In this document: positions 18,595-26,487 of the stretch, piece by piece | How the letters are laid out: every line of letters starts with the position of its first letter | How positions within the stretch are numbered: position 1 is the first letter of the stretch | Source of the DNA: Herbinix luporum | GTDB taxonomy: Bacteria; Bacillota; Clostridia; Lachnospirales; Lachnospiraceae | Length of the DNA stretch: 64,000 nucleotides | Assembly (NCBI RefSeq): GCF_900070325.1 | Contig: NZ_LN879430.1 | Location: forward strand, 484,501-548,500 | Direction: 5' to 3' | Position numbers and translations under genes: made by a program | Notes under the pieces: generated by a model | Seen by the model: only the letters and a program-made list of their open reading frames with translations | Told to the model about the DNA's origin: nothing | The model's database searches: none

Positions 18595-19257
18595 ATGAAT
18601 AATAATAAAAAGCCATCGTCAGATATGATTGATTATACCGGTAAAAAGCTAGTAGCACTGACCTTTGATGATGGTCCTAATCTAGATATAACACCTTTGG
18701 TTTTAGATAAGCTAGAAGAGTATGGAGTTGTAGCTACTTTCTTTGTGATAGGTAAAGATGTCAGCGAAGATACAAAGCCGGTACTGGAAAGACAATTAGA
18801 GCTGGGATGTGAGATTGCTAATCACTCCTGGAGCCATAGCTATATGGATAAGATGACAGTTGATGAAATTAAAGAGGAAATTCAAAAAGCCGATAATATA
18901 ATAAAGCAGATGGTAAATGTAGCACCAAAGTTTTTTAGACCCCCATATATAGCCGTCAGTGAGACTATGTATGAAGCTATTGATTTACCCTTTGTCAATG
19001 GTATAAATGGTTTGGATTGGGAAGCTGGGGTAAGTGCCAAAGAAAGAGCAGAAAAAATTCTTACTGAGGTAAAGGATGGAGATATTATACTTCTTCATGA
19101 CTTTAGCGGTAATCAAAATACAGTTGATGCATTGGATGATATTATTGAAGGTCTTTTAGATGATGGATATGCCCTTGTAACGGTAAGTAAATTATTTGAG
19201 TTAAAGGGTGTGGATCCCAATGTAAAGAATAAATTATGGACTAATACTAATCAATAG
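18595..19257 (+). CDS. Polysaccharide deacetylase (NodB domain), no signal peptide
   Basis: A 220-residue NodB-type carbohydrate esterase (CE4). Motif 1 is TFDDGP (residues 23-28), with both Asp residues; motif 2 is NHSWSH (76-81), with both zinc His; motif 3 is RPPY; the C-terminal motif is LLHD. The catalytic set therefore looks complete. There is no signal peptide or TM helix: the protein begins with a polar segment and goes straight into the domain, so either it is cytoplasmic or leaves by an unusual route. The substrate could be peptidoglycan or another N-acetylated sugar. It has an AAAGGAG ribosome site and its own strong terminator. Confidence 0.88.
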   Translation: MNNNKKPSSDMIDYTGKKLVALTFDDGPNLDITPLVLDKLEEYGVVATFFVIGKDVSEDTKPVLERQLELGCEIANHSWSHSYMDKMTVDEIKEEIQKADNIIKQMVNVAPKFFRPPYIAVSETMYEAIDLPFVNGINGLDWEAGVSAKERAEKILTEVKDGDIILLHDFSGNQNTVDALDDIIEGLLDDGYALVTVSKLFELKGVDPNVKNKLWTNTNQ

Positions 19258-19275
19258 TTTTTTATAAACTTTCCT

Positions 19276-19325
19276 AACCCAAAAACACGGTTTAAGGATT
19301 AGCCTGACCGTGTTTTTGGGTTTTA
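19276..19325 (+). terminator. Strong terminator after the deacetylase gene
   Basis: A perfect 16-bp stem (19276-19291 with 19307-19322), GC-rich in the upper part, followed by TTTTAATTT. Confidence 0.88.
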
Positions 19326-19341
19326 ATTTATATTTTTCTGG

Positions 19342-19370
19342 TTGACATAGCTTATAGAGTGTTGTATATT
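19342..19370 (+). promoter_or_regulatory. Promoter of argC
   Basis: TTGACA (19342-19347), 17-base spacer, TATATT (19365-19370). An ARG-box-like sequence reading on the opposite strand (GTTGTATATTAATAAA, 19361-19376) overlaps the -10. Confidence 0.8.
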
Positions 19371-19380
19371 AATAAAAAGA

Positions 19381-19399
19381 AATGAATAAATATACAACA
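19381..19399 (+). promoter_or_regulatory. ARG-box-like operator of argC
   Basis: AATGAATAAATATACAACA matches the Bacillus AhrC/ArgR consensus CATGAATAAAAATTCAAGT at most positions, just downstream of the argC transcription start. A second, inverted copy overlaps the -10. Two boxes around the promoter fit arginine-dependent repression. The match was made by eye. Confidence 0.6.
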
Positions 19400-19423
19400 T
19401 ATATTTAACTGTAGGTGATTATT

Positions 19424-20395
19424 ATGAAAAAGAAGATATTCGTAGACGGACTTAGTGGAACCACCGGACTGGGTATTAACGAACGGCTTAGCAAGTATGA
19501 TAATATTGAATTAATTAAAATCGATTATGATAAACGCCGAGATATTAATGAAAGAAAAAAATGCTTAAATGAGGCTGACTTAGTATTTTTATGTCTTCCG
19601 GATGAGGCGGCAAGGGAGGCAGTATCTTTGGTTACAAATCCAAGTACTAAGATTATAGATGCCAGTACAGCCCATAGGACTATATCAGGATGGACATATG
19701 GACTTCCTGAACTTTCTCCTTCCCATAAAGAAGAAATAAAAAACAGTAAGAGGGTAAGTAATCCGGGCTGCCATGCCACAGCTTTTGTCTTATCATTATA
19801 TCCTTTAATTAAAAATAATATTATGCCTGCAGATTATCCTGTGTCATGTCAAAGTATTACCGGATACAGCGGTGGGGGTAAGAATTTAATTGAAAAGTAT
19901 GAAGACAAGAATAAAGACAATCCCTATACAAAGGCTCCCAGACCCTATAGCTTGGGGCTTAACCATAAGCATTTAAAAGAGATGATGGTCCATACAGGTT
20001 TAGTAAACAGTCCGATTTTTCTTCCCATTGTTGCCAATTACTATAAGGGATTAGCAACAATCATACCAATTCATACAAGTCTACTTAATAAGAAGCTTAA
20101 AGGAAAAGAACTTTATAATGTTTTGGCCCATCACTATAAGAATCAAAAGTTTGTAAAAGTAATGCCGTATATAGATGAAGAGAGTTTAGGGGACTATAAA
20201 TATATATTTGATGGTGGTTTGGATATTACGGCTTGTAATGATACAAATTTGGCTGAGATCTTTGTTATAGGCAATGATGAGAAAAATATATCTATGATAA
20301 TTACCAGACTTGATAATCTGGGTAAGGGAGCTTCCGGGGCTGCAATTCAAAATATGAATCTAATGCTGGGCTATGAAGAAGATTTAAATTTATAA
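19424..20395 (+). CDS. argC: N-acetyl-gamma-glutamyl-phosphate reductase, type 2
   Basis: NADPH-dependent reduction of N-acetylglutamyl phosphate to the semialdehyde, step 3 of arginine synthesis. Nucleotide-binding loop GLSGTTGLGI (residues 9-18) and catalytic Cys116 in SNPGCHATAF are clear, and LNHKHLKEM carries the conserved His. At 323 residues it fits the shorter type 2 (AstD-like lineage) rather than the ~345-residue type 1. The start ATG 19424 follows AGGTGAT; GTG 19415 is also in frame but overlaps that site. It stands alone, away from other arg genes, with its own promoter and ARG-like boxes. Confidence 0.93.
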   Translation: MKKKIFVDGLSGTTGLGINERLSKYDNIELIKIDYDKRRDINERKKCLNEADLVFLCLPDEAAREAVSLVTNPSTKIIDASTAHRTISGWTYGLPELSPSHKEEIKNSKRVSNPGCHATAFVLSLYPLIKNNIMPADYPVSCQSITGYSGGGKNLIEKYEDKNKDNPYTKAPRPYSLGLNHKHLKEMMVHTGLVNSPIFLPIVANYYKGLATIIPIHTSLLNKKLKGKELYNVLAHHYKNQKFVKVMPYIDEESLGDYKYIFDGGLDITACNDTNLAEIFVIGNDEKNISMIITRLDNLGKGASGAAIQNMNLMLGYEEDLNL

Positions 20396-20448
20396 AAAAA
20401 CCTATGGTAAAATGGCTATACTAAGGCCATATTACCATAGGTTTTTTC
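20394..20448. terminator. Bidirectional terminator between argC and ohrR
   Basis: An 18-bp stem (20399-20416 with 20426-20443, one mismatch) flanked by A6 on the left and T6 on the right. It can end both convergent genes. Confidence 0.85.
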
Positions 20449-20472
20449 TAATGATATTTACCGGATAATTTA

Positions 20473-20934
20473 TCACTGGCTATCTTCAGAAGCTGTAAGA
20501 AGCTCCATCATTTTATGAAGATTATTTAGCAGCTTCATACCTTCATCCATATCCATATCTAAAGTACATAAAAGCTTATCCGGAATACTTAAGGCTTCAT
20601 CCTTTAAGGATTTTCCCTTCTCGGTAAGTCTTATATAAACATTTCTCTCATCCTTTTTACTGCGGTTGCGTAAGATATAGCCTTGCATCTCCAACTTCTT
20701 TAAAAGAGGTGTTAATGTTCCGGAATCTAAGAATAGTTTTTTTCCCAACTCCTTAATTGTAATCCCGTCTTCTTCCCATAAGGCCATCATGATAATATAA
20801 CCGGTATAAGTTAATCCATAAGGATCCAGTATAGGTTTGTATTTGCGGATAATTTCTTTTGAGCACACATATAATGAAAAACATAGTTGATTATCCAGCT
20901 TTAAAATATCATATTTATTTGTATTCATAATCAT
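20473..20934 (-). CDS. ohrR: MarR family regulator, OhrR type
   Basis: A 153-residue winged-helix regulator of the organic-peroxide sensing OhrR group. The N-terminal segment LKLDNQLCFSLYVCSKEI places the reactive cysteine (Cys18) in the same setting as Bacillus OhrR (LENQLCF). The DNA-binding region has LFLDSGTLTPLLKKLEMQG and the wing RSKKDERNVYI, which are near-identical to OhrR. A second Cys six residues on (Cys24) could give a disulfide route. It is divergent from a nitroreductase gene and its promoter overlaps an OhrR-like operator, so autorepression is likely. No ohrA peroxidase gene is in the window. Confidence 0.88.
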   Translation of the reverse strand: MIMNTNKYDILKLDNQLCFSLYVCSKEIIRKYKPILDPYGLTYTGYIIMMALWEEDGITIKELGKKLFLDSGTLTPLLKKLEMQGYILRNRSKKDERNVYIRLTEKGKSLKDEALSIPDKLLCTLDMDMDEGMKLLNNLHKMMELLTASEDSQ

Positions 20935-20987
20935 AACCTTCCTTCTATAAGTTTAGGGCAGTCTATATTATTAAGACATTTTCACTG

Positions 20988-21017
20988 TGCAATTAAATTT
21001 TATACAATTATTTAAAA
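20988..21017 (-). promoter_or_regulatory. OhrR-like operator over the ohrR promoter
   Basis: The 30 bases contain GCAATTAAATT and TATACAATTA, matching by eye about 23 of 30 positions of the tandem operator I recall for Bacillus ohrA. On the minus strand the ohrR promoter is TTGACT (21020-21025), a 17-base spacer and TAAAAT (20997-21002), so the box covers the spacer and -10. Confidence 0.65.
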
Positions 21018-21034
21018 AAAGTCAATAATAGCTA

Positions 21035-21087
21035 TTGACAAATTTAAAAAATAGTGTAAAATAAAATTGTAAACAATATAAACTGTA
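21035..21087 (+). promoter_or_regulatory. Nitroreductase promoter with second OhrR-like box
   Basis: TTGACA (21035-21040), a 16-base spacer and TAAAAT (21057-21062), followed at the transcription start by a dyad ATTGTAAACAAT (21066-21077), extended to 21087 by ATAAACTGTA. The dyad shares the ATTGT/ACAAT half-sites of the OhrR box near ohrR. Confidence 0.62.
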
Positions 21088-21168
21088 AAATATGAACAGG
21101 AGAATTGAAAGTATAGATTATAGCTACAAATTAAACCTAGAATATTTAGTAGAAAGGAAGTATAGAAT

Positions 21169-21765
21169 ATGAAAGAGTTAAAGCAATTGGTTGAAGGACG
21201 TCGTACTTTTTATGCAATAGACAAAAAATCCCCCATTTCTAATCAGGAGATAAGAGAGATTATAGAACATTCGGTAAAACATGTACCCTCAGCCTTTAAT
21301 TCTCAAAGTGCCAGAGTAGTTCTCCTTTTAGGAGAGAATCATGATAAGCTTTGGGAGATTACCAGGGAGGAATTAAGAAAGATAGTTCCTGCCCAATCTT
21401 TTGCCTCAACAGATGAAAAGATTAATAGTTTTAAAAATGGATATGGAACAATCCTGTTTTTTGAAGACCAGGCTGTTATAGAGGGACTTCAGGAACAATT
21501 TCAACTTTATAAGGAGTCATTTCCTGTATGGTCGCTTCAGTCCTCAGGTATGCTGCAATATACAATCTGGATAAGTTTAGAAGGTGCAGGACTTGGAGCT
21601 TCATTGCAACATTACAATCCCTTGATTGATGATCAGGTAAAAAATGAGTGGAATTTGCCCAACCATTGGAAGCTTCTTGCCCAAATGCCTTTTGGAACTC
21701 CAAAAGAAGTGCCTGGGGAAAAAGAATTTGCTCCTATTGATGGTAGAGTTAAAGTATTTTCATAA
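21169..21765 (+). CDS. Nitroreductase family protein (Frm2/Hbn1-like)
   Basis: A 198-residue flavoprotein-type oxidoreductase. The N-terminus KELVEGRRTFYAI-like stretch (EGRRTFYAIDKKSPIS), then VKHVPSAFNSQSARVVLLLG, and the C-terminal MPFGTPKEVPGEKEF match the FMN-dependent nitroreductase subgroup that includes yeast Frm2/Hbn1 and bacterial homologues. These have been linked to lipid or oxidative-stress signalling. It is probably cytosolic and FMN-binding. AGAAAGGAAG is the ribosome site. Divergent placement from ohrR with OhrR-like boxes on both promoters suggests peroxide-inducible expression. The physiological substrate is unknown. Confidence 0.85.
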   Translation: MKELKQLVEGRRTFYAIDKKSPISNQEIREIIEHSVKHVPSAFNSQSARVVLLLGENHDKLWEITREELRKIVPAQSFASTDEKINSFKNGYGTILFFEDQAVIEGLQEQFQLYKESFPVWSLQSSGMLQYTIWISLEGAGLGASLQHYNPLIDDQVKNEWNLPNHWKLLAQMPFGTPKEVPGEKEFAPIDGRVKVFS

Positions 21766-21827
21766 AGTAAATTAATATAAAATCATTGAGAAATTTATAT
21801 CATTTTAAATGATTTTATATATAAAGC

Positions 21828-21877
21828 TGCATCTATCTAATTAATTATTAATATTAGATAGATGCATTTTTTGTTTT
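21828..21877 (+). terminator. Terminator after the nitroreductase gene
   Basis: Perfect 14-bp stem (21828-21841 with 21853-21866) followed by T6GT5. A separate AT-only inverted repeat (21775-21787 with 21808-21820) lies just upstream. Confidence 0.85.
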
Positions 21878-21960
21878 TGTCATCTGTATTTTGTGGTACA
21901 ATATAGACACATAGAAAGTTTTTGGATGTAAATTAATGCCACAATTATTGAGGTGAGGAT

Positions 21961-22440
21961 GTGGGTTTTGGATTTTTTTATGATATGCCCATTGGACAAA
22001 TCTTTATTGCCGAAGATGGAATCGGAATAAATAAAGTTACCCTAGCAGGTGATATTAATGAAGAAGATTTGAAAAAGTATACCATGGAGGAAACTAAGCT
22101 AATTAAGGAAACAGCCGGTCAGCTTAGGGAATATTTTGAAGGGATTAGGAAAGAATTTACCATTAGTTTAAATCCTCAAGGTAGCAGCTTTCAAAAAAAG
22201 GTATGGGAGGCTCTTTTGCAGATACCCTATGGTGAAACCAGAAGCTATAAGGAGATTGCCCAAATCATAGGAAATAAAAAGGCAGCCAGGGCTGTGGGAA
22301 TGGCAAATCATAATAATCCTATTATGTGTATAATTCCTTGCCATAGAGTAATCGGATCTGATGGAAGCCTAATCGGTTACAGGGGTGGCATTGAAATTAA
22401 AGTAAAATTACTACAATTAGAAAAATCTGAAAGGAAGTAG
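21961..22440 (+). CDS. ogt: Methylated-DNA--protein-cysteine S-methyltransferase
   Basis: A suicide repair protein that takes the alkyl group from O6-alkylguanine onto its own cysteine. The active-site motif IIPCHRV places Cys127, preceded by the DNA-binding helix RSYKEIAQIIGNKKAARAVG and followed by GYRGGIEIK. The N-terminal ribonuclease-like domain is short, as in Ogt. The GTG start at 21961 lies close after GAGGTGAGG. It has 159 residues. pepF starts 6 bases after the stop, so the two are co-transcribed. Confidence 0.93.
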   Translation: MGFGFFYDMPIGQIFIAEDGIGINKVTLAGDINEEDLKKYTMEETKLIKETAGQLREYFEGIRKEFTISLNPQGSSFQKKVWEALLQIPYGETRSYKEIAQIIGNKKAARAVGMANHNNPIMCIIPCHRVIGSDGSLIGYRGGIEIKVKLLQLEKSERK

Positions 22441-22445
22441 AAGCT

Positions 22446-24200
22446 ATGTATAATGAATGGTCTTTGGATATTCTTTATAAGGGTTTAGATGATGAAAAGT
22501 ATAAAGAAGATTTTAGAAAGCTGGAAAATTTAATTGAAAATATAGAAAGCTTTAGCAAATCTTTAGGAAATAGTCAGGAAGAGGAAAAACTTCTTATTAC
22601 CGGTATTGAATATATGGAAGAATTAGAGGTATTAGGTGGTTTTTTAGGTTCTTATCTTTCCCTTAGGCAGTCCGTAAATACTTCTGACAGCCAAGTTGTC
22701 AATGAACTAAATAAGCTTGAAAAGATGTATAGTGAAATTTCTAAGCCTCTTGCGGTAATAAAAAAATGGATAGCAGGCATAAAAGATATTGACAAGTATA
22801 TGGAAAAGCATCCTAAAATCAAGAGCTATGAATTCTTTATAAATAATATAAAAGAGGAAGCAAAACATCTGTTAAGTGACGATGTGGAAGAAGTAATAGC
22901 TAAGTTAAATATATCTGCAGGTTCAGCTTGGAGCAATATGCAGGGTTATTTGACTTCTATTTTAGAGGTGGATTATCGAGGAAAGACTATAACTATCCCT
23001 GAAGTTCGTAATCTTGCTTATAGTGAAGACGCTTCTGTTAGAAAGGATGCATATGAGGCAGAACTTAAGGCATATGAAAAAATCAAGGATGCCATAAGTT
23101 TCTCCCTAAATAATATTAAAACTCAAGTTAATACAATTTGTGATCTCCGTGGTTATAAATCACCTCTTGACCAGACTTTAGAGCAATCTTACATGAAGAG
23201 AGAAACCCTAGAAGCTATGTTAAGTGCAATCCGTGAGTATCTGCCTGTATTCCACAAATATCTAAAGCATAAGGCAAAACTATTGGGTCACGAAAATGGT
23301 CTTCCTTGGTATGATTTATTTGCACCTATGGGAGAAAGCAGTAGCAAATTTACAGTACCACAAGCAAGGGAATATCTAGTAAGTCATTTTAAAGGTTTCT
23401 CTGATGATTTAGCCCATATGGTAGAGCGGGCTTTTGAAGAAGAATGGATTGATTTCTTCCCTAGAAAAGGTAAGGTAGGGGGAGCTTTTTGCAGTAATTT
23501 AACTTTTGTAAAGCAGAGCAGGATTCTGACTAATTTCAGCGGAAGTTTAAGTGATGTAATTACCTTAGCCCATGAATTGGGACATGCTTACCATGGCCTG
23601 CATATTGAGGATCATTTACCCCTAAATACTGATTATAGTATGCCGGTAGCAGAAACCGCCTCCACATTCAATGAGTCATTAATTATGGAAGCTGCCATTA
23701 GTCAGACCAGTGGCAAGGAGAAGATGGCACTGATTGAAAGTCAGTTACAGGATCTTACCCAGATTATTTGTGATATTTATTCCAGATATTTATTTGAGAC
23801 AGAGGTATTTGAAAGAAGCAAAAGTGGCTTCTTATTCCCCAATGAATTAAATGATATTATGCTAAGGAGTCAAAAAATAGCTTATGGTGACGGATTGGAT
23901 CATAATTATCTACATCCTTATATGTGGGTAGTTAAAGGTCATTATTATTCTGAATCCTTAAGTTTTTATAACTTCCCATATGCATTTGGAGGCTTGTTTG
24001 CAAGAGGCTTGTATGAGAAGTATAAAAAAGAGGGAGAGGCATTTGTTGAAAAATACAAAGCCCTGTTAAATGCCACTACCGTAAGTACTGTTGAAGAGGC
24101 AGCTAGGGAAGCTGAAATTAATTTAGAAGATAAAGAATTTTGGAGAAGCAGCTTAAAGGCAGTAGAAGCTTTGGTGGAAGAGTTTGTTAAGATTTCATAA
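22446..24200 (+). CDS. pepF: Oligoendopeptidase F family zinc peptidase (M3)
   Basis: A 584-residue cytosolic M3B metallopeptidase that cleaves short peptides. The zinc-binding motif is HELGHAYHG (His376, Glu377, His380), and the third ligand lies in VAETASTFNE about 25 residues later. The C-terminal substrate-binding stretch HNYLHPYMWVVKGHYY followed by FYNFPYAFGGLFARGLY is typical of the pepF group. No signal peptide is present. It is translationally close to ogt with GGAAGTAGAAGCT before the ATG. Family length is about 590-600. Confidence 0.93.
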   Translation: MYNEWSLDILYKGLDDEKYKEDFRKLENLIENIESFSKSLGNSQEEEKLLITGIEYMEELEVLGGFLGSYLSLRQSVNTSDSQVVNELNKLEKMYSEISKPLAVIKKWIAGIKDIDKYMEKHPKIKSYEFFINNIKEEAKHLLSDDVEEVIAKLNISAGSAWSNMQGYLTSILEVDYRGKTITIPEVRNLAYSEDASVRKDAYEAELKAYEKIKDAISFSLNNIKTQVNTICDLRGYKSPLDQTLEQSYMKRETLEAMLSAIREYLPVFHKYLKHKAKLLGHENGLPWYDLFAPMGESSSKFTVPQAREYLVSHFKGFSDDLAHMVERAFEEEWIDFFPRKGKVGGAFCSNLTFVKQSRILTNFSGSLSDVITLAHELGHAYHGLHIEDHLPLNTDYSMPVAETASTFNESLIMEAAISQTSGKEKMALIESQLQDLTQIICDIYSRYLFETEVFERSKSGFLFPNELNDIMLRSQKIAYGDGLDHNYLHPYMWVVKGHYYSESLSFYNFPYAFGGLFARGLYEKYKKEGEAFVEKYKALLNATTVSTVEEAAREAEINLEDKEFWRSSLKAVEALVEEFVKIS

Positions 24201-24330
24201 GTAAAAAACAAATGTTATTTCTATCTAGGATTGGAAATAATCCCGCAACATAAAAAGAACATTTAGCCTTCATAATAAGTATTAGAAAAGGTATTTTCTT
24301 TATAAAATAAGTTGTGGGAAAGGAGCACTT

Positions 24331-24540
24331 ATGACTCTTATAGATGGTAAGTCAGATATGCCCATAGGGCTTGGTATGCGTTTGGCCTTGGATATGAAAG
24401 CTATGAACAATTTTGCTAATCTATCTGATCAAAAAAAGAGGGAACTGATAAACTATATAGAAGGAGCCCAGACAGGGGAAGACGCAAAAAATCGGGTTAC
24501 CGAAGTTGTAAGTAATCTTCATAAGGGAAGTTTCTTTTAG
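24331..24540 (+). CDS. Small conserved protein, YdeI/OmdA-like segment
   Basis: A 69-residue cytosolic protein with a GGAAAGGAGC ribosome site. From about residue 25 it reads FANLSDQKKRELINYIEGA and then ends AKNRVTEVVSNL. This looks like the helical C-terminal OmdA/YdeI segment, in which a wI-x2-A-x3-TR pattern occurs, though the usual TR is altered here. The N-terminal part of the longer YdeI proteins is absent, so it may be a stand-alone short form. It has its own terminator. Function not known. Confidence 0.65.
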   Translation: MTLIDGKSDMPIGLGMRLALDMKAMNNFANLSDQKKRELINYIEGAQTGEDAKNRVTEVVSNLHKGSFF

Positions 24541-24542
24541 AG

Positions 24543-24587
24543 AAAAAAGAAGGACAAGTAACTAATATTTACTGTCCTTCTTTTTTT
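24543..24587. terminator. Bidirectional terminator before degV
   Basis: A 14-bp stem of AAAAAAGAAGGACA and TGTCCTTCTTTTTT (about 24543-24556 and 24573-24586), with A and T runs on both sides. It can serve the small plus-strand gene and the convergent degV gene. Confidence 0.85.
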
Positions 24588-24625
24588 ATGAGTATATGAG
24601 CAAAATTATGCAGTTGTTGATATTT

Positions 24626-25507
24626 TTATCTGGAATTACCCATAAAGAAAAGAGCAATGGTTCCCGGTCCTGAATGGGATCCGATTGTGGGGGATACATA
24701 ATTAATTAAGAAGTTTTCTATACCTAAGCGCTGCTTAATCATTGAAGCAAGATAATTGGCATCTTCTAAGCAGTCACCATGGCTTATAAAGACAATATCA
24801 TTTTCATTTTCAAAGCCTTCAATTCTTTTTTCCATCAGATCTACTAAGGAAATGAGGGCTTTTTTTCTTCCCCTTACATTATTTAAAGGTACAAGGCGGC
24901 CTTCATTATTTACATGAAGAATAGGTTTGACATTAATTAAGCTTCCTATAATTGCAGTAGTCTTTGATATCCTGCCTCCCCGGCGAAGATGGTGAAGATC
25001 ATCGACTGTGAAGATATGACATAGATTTAGCTTGTTATCTTCAAGCCAGCTAACAATCTCATCCATAGACTTGCCGGCTTTCTTCATCATAACAGCCTTA
25101 TGAACCAGAAGACCTTCTCCTAAGGAGGCACATAGGGAGTCAATTACTTTAATTTTTATACCCGGTCTTTCCTCCATAAGATCCCTGGCAACAGTTTCAG
25201 CTACGGAGCAGCTGCCGCTTAATGGGGAAGAGAAGGCGATATGTAATATATCGTACCCTTCATTGGCTAAATTTAAAAAAATATTCCTGGCAGTATCGGG
25301 GTTTACGGCCATTGTTGTGGGCATATTTCCACTGCGCATTTTATCATAAAATTCTTTTATATCAAGATTAATTTTATCACCATAAACAGTATTATCAAAA
25401 CTATAATATAGTGGAAGCACTTTTATATTATGTTCTTCTATATATTCAATTGGTAGATCACAAGTAGTGTCTGTAGTGATAATAAATTCTTTCATTTTAT
25501 TCACCAT
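24626..25507 (-). CDS. DegV family protein (fatty-acid-binding)
   Basis: A 293-residue DegV/FakB-type protein. These bind a fatty acid and present it to the kinase FakA for phosphorylation. The N-terminus EFIITTDTTCDLPIEYIEEH and VLPLYYSFDN, the segment PTTMAVNP, and the conserved IAFSSPLSGSCSVAE loop that holds the carboxylate are all present, as is the C-terminal SPTIGSHSGPGTIALFF. GGAAGG precedes the first ATG; codon 5 (ATG 25495), after GGTG, is an alternative start. No fakA is nearby. Confidence 0.9.
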   Translation of the reverse strand: MVNKMKEFIITTDTTCDLPIEYIEEHNIKVLPLYYSFDNTVYGDKINLDIKEFYDKMRSGNMPTTMAVNPDTARNIFLNLANEGYDILHIAFSSPLSGSCSVAETVARDLMEERPGIKIKVIDSLCASLGEGLLVHKAVMMKKAGKSMDEIVSWLEDNKLNLCHIFTVDDLHHLRRGGRISKTTAIIGSLINVKPILHVNNEGRLVPLNNVRGRKKALISLVDLMEKRIEGFENENDIVFISHGDCLEDANYLASMIKQRLGIENFLINYVSPTIGSHSGPGTIALFFMGNSR

Positions 25508-25835
25508 ATCCTTCCATTAAAAATTATGTCTGATAAAAACACATTAATATTATCCCAAATATTCACATGTCTTTGTTAAGTGGTTTTAATTACGATATGA
25601 TACATTATAACATACTATACCATATATATACAATATTATTTCATAAAAAAGCTATTTGTATATATTATAGCCATTTTATTTTAAGCCTGGCTTATCTTGA
25701 CAAAAGCCTGTTTTTCTTGTTATTATATCTATATATAATTTGTATTAAATTTTGGCATTATATTCAACACATTGTAGGTCTGAGTTTGTGTCAGGCCTAC
25801 TTTTTAGTATAGATAATGGAAAGGTTGAAGGAAAA
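25508..25835. promoter_or_regulatory. Leader region with promoter and terminator-like hairpin before the SGNH gene
   Basis: This AT-rich gap holds a plus-strand promoter (TTGACA 25697-25702, 18-base spacer, TATTAT 25721-25726). Then comes a GC-rich hairpin (GTAGGTCTGA 25774-25783 with TCAGGCCTAC 25791-25800) followed by T5, about 30 bases before the SGNH start. No complete gene precedes the hairpin on this strand, so it is either an attenuator for the downstream operon or the end of a short RNA. No known riboswitch fold was recognised in the ~45 bases between promoter and hairpin. Confidence 0.55.
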
Positions 25836-26474
25836 ATGTTAAAGAATATTATGTGCTTTGGGGATTCCAATACCCACGGTTTTATAGCAGCTAGTGGAGA
25901 AAGATATGATGAAAATACTAGGTGGACAAGATTGCTTCAAAGACACTTAGGCATAGAATATTATGTAATAGAAGAGGGGCTTAACGGACGTACAACCGTC
26001 TATGATGATACAGAAATAAAAAATACAAATGGAAAGTTATATCTAGAAGTATGTATTGCAACCCATAAGCCTTTGGATTTGGTAATTATTATGCTGGGTA
26101 CTAATGATACAAAGGAAAGGTTTAATGCCTCACCTAAGGATATTGCTAATGGTATGGAACAATTAATTAAGATACTACGTGATCCTAATATATATAATAA
26201 TGAAATATTAATTATCTCTCCTATTCATATAAGCGATAAAATCTTAGATTCCCCATACTGTGAATCCTTTGGAGGACTAGCCGGGGCAGAAAAATCCAGA
26301 AAGCTGGCAGCAGAGTATAAAGAATTGGCTAAAAAGTATAACTGTCACTTCATGGATGCGGCAAATTATGCCAAAGCTGATGATAAGGATGCCATTCATT
26401 TAGATAAAGAAGGTCATAGGGCTCTGGCTCAAGCTGTATATCAGAAGATTAAGGAAATTGAAAAGAGCTTATAG
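25836..26474 (+). CDS. SGNH/GDSL hydrolase
   Basis: A 212-residue esterase-like protein. Block I is CFGDSNTHGF with the nucleophile Ser, block II has the Gly of GLNGRT, block III is GTNDTK, and the Asp-x2-His pair is DKDAIHLDKEGH near the end. This is the short aryl-esterase/acyl-hydrolase type. There is no signal peptide, so it is probably cytosolic. Start ATG 25836 follows GAAGGA. It precedes recJ by 13 bases, so the two are likely co-transcribed. The substrate is unknown. Confidence 0.88.
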   Translation: MLKNIMCFGDSNTHGFIAASGERYDENTRWTRLLQRHLGIEYYVIEEGLNGRTTVYDDTEIKNTNGKLYLEVCIATHKPLDLVIIMLGTNDTKERFNASPKDIANGMEQLIKILRDPNIYNNEILIISPIHISDKILDSPYCESFGGLAGAEKSRKLAAEYKELAKKYNCHFMDAANYAKADDKDAIHLDKEGHRALAQAVYQKIKEIEKSL

Positions 26475-26487
26475 ATAGGAGGACAGC

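Noticed and set aside
25567-25812. An 81-codon hydrophobic frame upstream of the SGNH gene
   Set aside because: Low-complexity Ile/Tyr/Phe translation of AT-rich DNA that crosses a promoter and a terminator hairpin; no ribosome site.
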